Shown: positions 61,486-64,000 of the stretch, piece by piece
How the letters are laid out: every line of letters begins with the position of its first letter
Position numbering within the stretch: the first letter of the stretch is position 1
Source: Alkaliphilus sp. NP8
GTDB taxonomy: Bacteria > Bacillota > Clostridia > Peptostreptococcales > Natronincolaceae
NCBI GenBank assembly: GCA_015978205.1
Contig: JADWMM010000031.1
Span: forward strand, 1-64,000
Direction of reading: 5' to 3'
DNA length: 64,000 nucleotides
The notes under the pieces: generated by a model
Databases searched by the model: none
What the model saw: the letters and a program-made list of their open reading frames with translations, nothing else
Told to the model about the DNA's origin: nothing
Made by a program: the position numbers and the translations under genes

Positions 61486-63166
61486 AAGTAAAACTTTATT
61501 ATTAGTACCTCCTTATTGCTATCCTTTTTCGCCATCGTTAGGGGTTCCGATGTTGGTAGGATATTTAAAAAGTAGAGGTTTAGATGTAGAGGGGCAAGAT
61601 TTAAGTATTGAATGTCAAGAATATTTTTTAGGAGAAAAATTTCTTAGGAGGATAATTCCTAAACATGATGTCTCATCAAATGAATTTATATCTAATGTAC
61701 AAAACAGTATAAATAATTTAAGGGATTCAAAAGTTATTATTAGTAAATATATTCAATCAATAAAAACAATAAATCAAGCTTATAATTATATATCTCAATA
61801 TTATTCCAAATTTAAAATGGATATATACGAAGTAATTTTAAAAGAAAATCAAGCAAATAGTTATAGCATTAGAGAATTAATAAATGATCGGAGAAATAAT
61901 CCATTTATATGTTTCTATGAAGATATGAATATAATCGAAGACCTAATTAAGGATAGGACAATTATAGGTATCTCTATATGTAATCGATCCCAAATCATTC
62001 CTGGCTTAACACTAGCTAAAATGATAAAAGAACAATATCCCCAAAAACATGTATGTCTTGGTGGTTCGTTTCTATCAATAATTAAAGAAAGTTATAATGA
62101 TTGGGGACATTTATTTGATTTCTTTGATTCAATTATAGTTGGAGAAGGCGAAGAAGTTTTAAATAAGTTAATAAGATATATTGAAGATAGTGAAGATTTT
62201 TCTCACTTAGAGAATGTAATTTTTAGAGATAAGCTTAATAATGTAGTTGCAAATCTCAACAAGAATATAAAAAATAGAATTAGTATAGCTATACCTGATT
62301 TTACTGGTTTTCCATTGGATAAGTATTTTGTGCCGGATAAGATTATTCCATACGTAATAAATAGAGAAAAATGCATTTGGAGTAAATGTGCTTTTTGTGT
62401 ACATGATCATGGCATAACAAATTTATTCGAAAAAAGAGAAATTGATCAAATTATTGACGATATACTAGTGTTGAAAGAAAAATATAGAACAGATAAGTTT
62501 GACTTTATAATTGAAAATGGTTTATCACCAAAATTTATGGTTAAATTCTCCCAACGGCTAATAGAAAGAGATGTGGGTATCAAATGGAGATCCCACTATA
62601 GGATTCAAGAGAGTGTGGACTACAACACGATGAAAAAGGCAGGGTGTATAGCTTTATATTGTGGTGTGGAGTCTGGTTCACAAAAAATTCTTAATAAAAT
62701 GGATAAAGGATGCAAAGTCAGTGTTTATAATGAAGAAATTAAAAAAATGAATGATGCTAAAATTTGGGTTCAGATTTCTCTTATCGTTGAATTTCCTCAC
62801 GAAGAGCCAGAAGAATCTATTAAAACTTTCCAATTCATTTCTAGTAATAAAAATGATATTAACTCAATAAAGGTAAATAAATTCGTCTTAAGTAGAAATT
62901 CAGTGATTTGGAAGAAGCCTTGGCTTTTTAAAATAAAAGTAATTAAGAATGATAAAGATGATATGGCGATAGATTATGAGTATAAATTAGAAGGAAACGT
63001 AACACCTATCATTAAAGCTGAGAAATATGATGTTTTAATAAGTAAATTATATCCTGATAAAGTAATATGGGGAAATATCCCGGGAACAGCTTTATTTGCA
63101 TTCTTAACTAGATATAAATCTTCTCATGAAGCAAAAGAGTGTTTTATACAAGAAGCAAAAAATTAG
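61469..63166 (+). CDS. B12-binding radical SAM enzyme
   Basis: 565 residues. N-terminal cobalamin-binding-type Rossmann domain (LLLVPPYCYPFSPSLGVPML, later HVCLGGSFLSI). The radical SAM cluster motif is INREKCIWSKCAFCVHDHG (CX4CX2C), a spacing related to some RiPP-maturation B12-radical SAM enzymes; the canonical CX3CX2C is absent. A GVESGSQKILNKMDKGCK motif binds SAM. Likely C-methylation or other C-H chemistry on the precursor. GTG at 61469 or ATG at 61475 may be the start; no good RBS. Confidence 0.87.
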   Translation: MNMSRKSKTLLLVPPYCYPFSPSLGVPMLVGYLKSRGLDVEGQDLSIECQEYFLGEKFLRRIIPKHDVSSNEFISNVQNSINNLRDSKVIISKYIQSIKTINQAYNYISQYYSKFKMDIYEVILKENQANSYSIRELINDRRNNPFICFYEDMNIIEDLIKDRTIIGISICNRSQIIPGLTLAKMIKEQYPQKHVCLGGSFLSIIKESYNDWGHLFDFFDSIIVGEGEEVLNKLIRYIEDSEDFSHLENVIFRDKLNNVVANLNKNIKNRISIAIPDFTGFPLDKYFVPDKIIPYVINREKCIWSKCAFCVHDHGITNLFEKREIDQIIDDILVLKEKYRTDKFDFIIENGLSPKFMVKFSQRLIERDVGIKWRSHYRIQESVDYNTMKKAGCIALYCGVESGSQKILNKMDKGCKVSVYNEEIKKMNDAKIWVQISLIVEFPHEEPEESIKTFQFISSNKNDINSIKVNKFVLSRNSVIWKKPWLFKIKVIKNDKDDMAIDYEYKLEGNVTPIIKAEKYDVLISKLYPDKVIWGNIPGTALFAFLTRYKSSHEAKECFIQEAKN

Positions 63167-63214
63167 TTAAATAAAAAGTCGAAATGATAAAAATAGATTT
63201 AGGAGGTTTAGAAT

Positions 63215-63553
63215 ATGATAAAAGAATTATATGATCAGTGTTTCTCTCTGGATTACAGTGATATCAAAGTACCGATGGGATTAACAACCCCCCCTAAGCT
63301 AAAAGATGATATGCAAGTTGTTTTCAAAGGGAATAAGGGGTGGCTATTTGACTATCACAATAGCGTCTTATATACATTAAGTCAGTTAGGGGCACTATTT
63401 GTTTATGCACTAATGCAGGATAAATCGTATGAAGATATTGTAAAATCAATAAGTAATTATTATGATATAAATTCATACATAGTAGATTCGGATATACAGA
63501 GTTTTTTAGTATCTATGCATAAAAAAGATTTACTTAAAATAGGCAGTATCTAA
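63215..63553 (+). CDS. Second PqqD-like protein
   Basis: 112 residues with TAGGAGG upstream of the ATG. The C-terminal 85 residues follow the PqqD pattern (WLFDYHNSVLYTLSQLGALF, then YEDIVKSISNYYDI), with an extra N-terminal 30 residues including VPMGLTTPPKLK. A second RRE in one cluster suggests two leader-dependent enzymes or two precursor types; it may serve the second radical SAM enzyme that follows. Confidence 0.75.
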   Translation: MIKELYDQCFSLDYSDIKVPMGLTTPPKLKDDMQVVFKGNKGWLFDYHNSVLYTLSQLGALFVYALMQDKSYEDIVKSISNYYDINSYIVDSDIQSFLVSMHKKDLLKIGSI

Positions 63554-63574
63554 ATTATAAGGGGGTCAAGTTTT

Positions 63575-64000
63575 ATGAAAACTCTATTTTTATCTCCAAA
63601 TGGAGACATATCTGATTCAAGATATATGAGGATACCTTTAGGAATTTTATACATTTCTTCTGTTTTAGAAGAAGATAACCATGAAATTAAAGTTGTTTGT
63701 GATGACCTTTTTAAGTACACAGACGAGCAAATAAAGGATATTATTAGGGTTCAAAAACCTGAAATAGTAGGAATAACAACCGTTACGTGTAACTATAGAA
63801 ATGGAGCTAGGTTGGCTCGATTAATTAAGGAAGTTAGTGAAGATATAATTGTAATTATTGGAGGAGTGCATGTTTCTTTTACTTATAAAGAGACATTGAA
63901 AGAATACCCTGATATTGACTTTGTATGTATAGGTGAAGGGGAAATCACTTGTAAAGAGTTGTGGAATGAATTAGAGAATAATAAACACAAAGAAGTTCCA
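63575..64000 (+). CDS. Second B12-binding radical SAM enzyme (5' part, cut by window end)
   Basis: 142 residues visible, open to the end. ATG at 63575 after AAGGGGGTC. The sequence is a cobalamin-binding domain: MKTLFLSPNGDIS, IVGITTVTCNYRNGARLARL, then IVIIGGVHVSFTYKETLKEY and GEGEITCKELWNEL, as in B12-dependent radical SAM proteins. The catalytic half lies outside. Probably the second tailoring enzyme of the cluster. Confidence 0.85.
   Translation, partial: MKTLFLSPNGDISDSRYMRIPLGILYISSVLEEDNHEIKVVCDDLFKYTDEQIKDIIRVQKPEIVGITTVTCNYRNGARLARLIKEVSEDIIVIIGGVHVSFTYKETLKEYPDIDFVCIGEGEITCKELWNELENNKHKEVP

Noticed and set aside
56058-64000. Classical lasso peptide cluster
   Set aside because: PqqD, HPr-kinase-like and NTase genes suggest it, but no asparagine-synthetase-like cyclase or B2 protease is present in the window, and TldD/E and radical SAM genes are.
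1-64000. CRISPR array, tRNA or rRNA genes
   Set aside because: No regularly spaced repeat-spacer pattern and no tRNA or rRNA signature was seen by eye; small degenerate cases could be missed.

Overview
The window looks like about 64 kb of a large conjugative plasmid from a low-GC Gram-positive anaerobe, most probably a member of the Clostridia. The sequence is very AT-rich with AT-biased codons, most starts have strong AGGAGG-type ribosome binding sites, and TTG and GTG starts are common. An S-layer-homology protein, a Tad/Flp pilus and a Tcp-type (pCW3-like) transfer system all point the same way. Plasmid status is inferred from an actin-type parMRC partition locus, a Rep-like protein with antisense-RNA copy control and an iteron-like array, and a complete transfer operon. 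No rRNA, tRNA, CRISPR array or intact insertion sequence was seen.

Layout. 0-2.9 kb: an SOS cassette (Y-family polymerase and a LexA-like protein that is only the DNA-binding domain), a DUF5659-like gene with its own SOS-box promoter, and a Dam-type adenine methylase. 3-6.4 kb: small membrane and secreted proteins, a MerR-like coiled-coil protein and a lipoprotein nuclease with a lamin-tail domain. 6.4-9.2 kb: parR and parM on the minus strand with upstream direct repeats (parC candidate) and AT-rich noncoding DNA. 9.2-13.2 kb: a Fic protein, a Rep-like protein with a structured leader and a convergent antisense RNA, and an S24/LexA-type repressor.

13.3-43.2 kb is one long plus-strand block. 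It starts with a good sigma-A promoter and two regulators, then a candidate oriT and a Tcp conjugation operon (tyrosine-recombinase-like relaxase, TcpA coupling ATPase, TcpC, a TcpD-like peptide, TcpE, TcpF/VirB4, TcpH, an M23 wall hydrolase). It continues directly into a Tad pilus operon (TadZ, TadA, TadB, TadC, a Flp-like pilin, pseudopilins, CpaB-like), an HD-GYP protein, an SLH protein, a 2,429-residue cysteine-free secreted protein and a prepilin peptidase. Transfer apparatus, pilus and surface adhesins therefore appear to be built as one unit.

44.5-55.7 kb is an accessory defence region. It holds a Gabija-like pair (OLD nuclease with a -1 frameshift at a T7 slippery run, plus a UvrD-like helicase), a membrane-anchored NERD-helicase, and decayed fragments of a DNA methylase and of two genes that are intact elsewhere in the window. 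The Gabija and NERD genes lie between two copies of a compact locus organised like the pAD1 par (Fst/RNAII) type I toxin-antitoxin system but with unfamiliar toxin peptides.

56-64 kb is a RiPP gene cluster without a lanthionine or lasso cyclase in view: a TldD/TldE protease pair, two identical 26-residue precursor peptides, a PqqD-type recognition protein, an HPr-kinase-like ATPase, a nucleotidyltransferase-family protein, a B12-binding radical SAM enzyme, a second PqqD-like protein and a second B12-binding protein cut by the window edge. The RiPP cluster, the duplicated type I toxin-antitoxin locus and the fused transfer/Tad block are the most promising new biology here.
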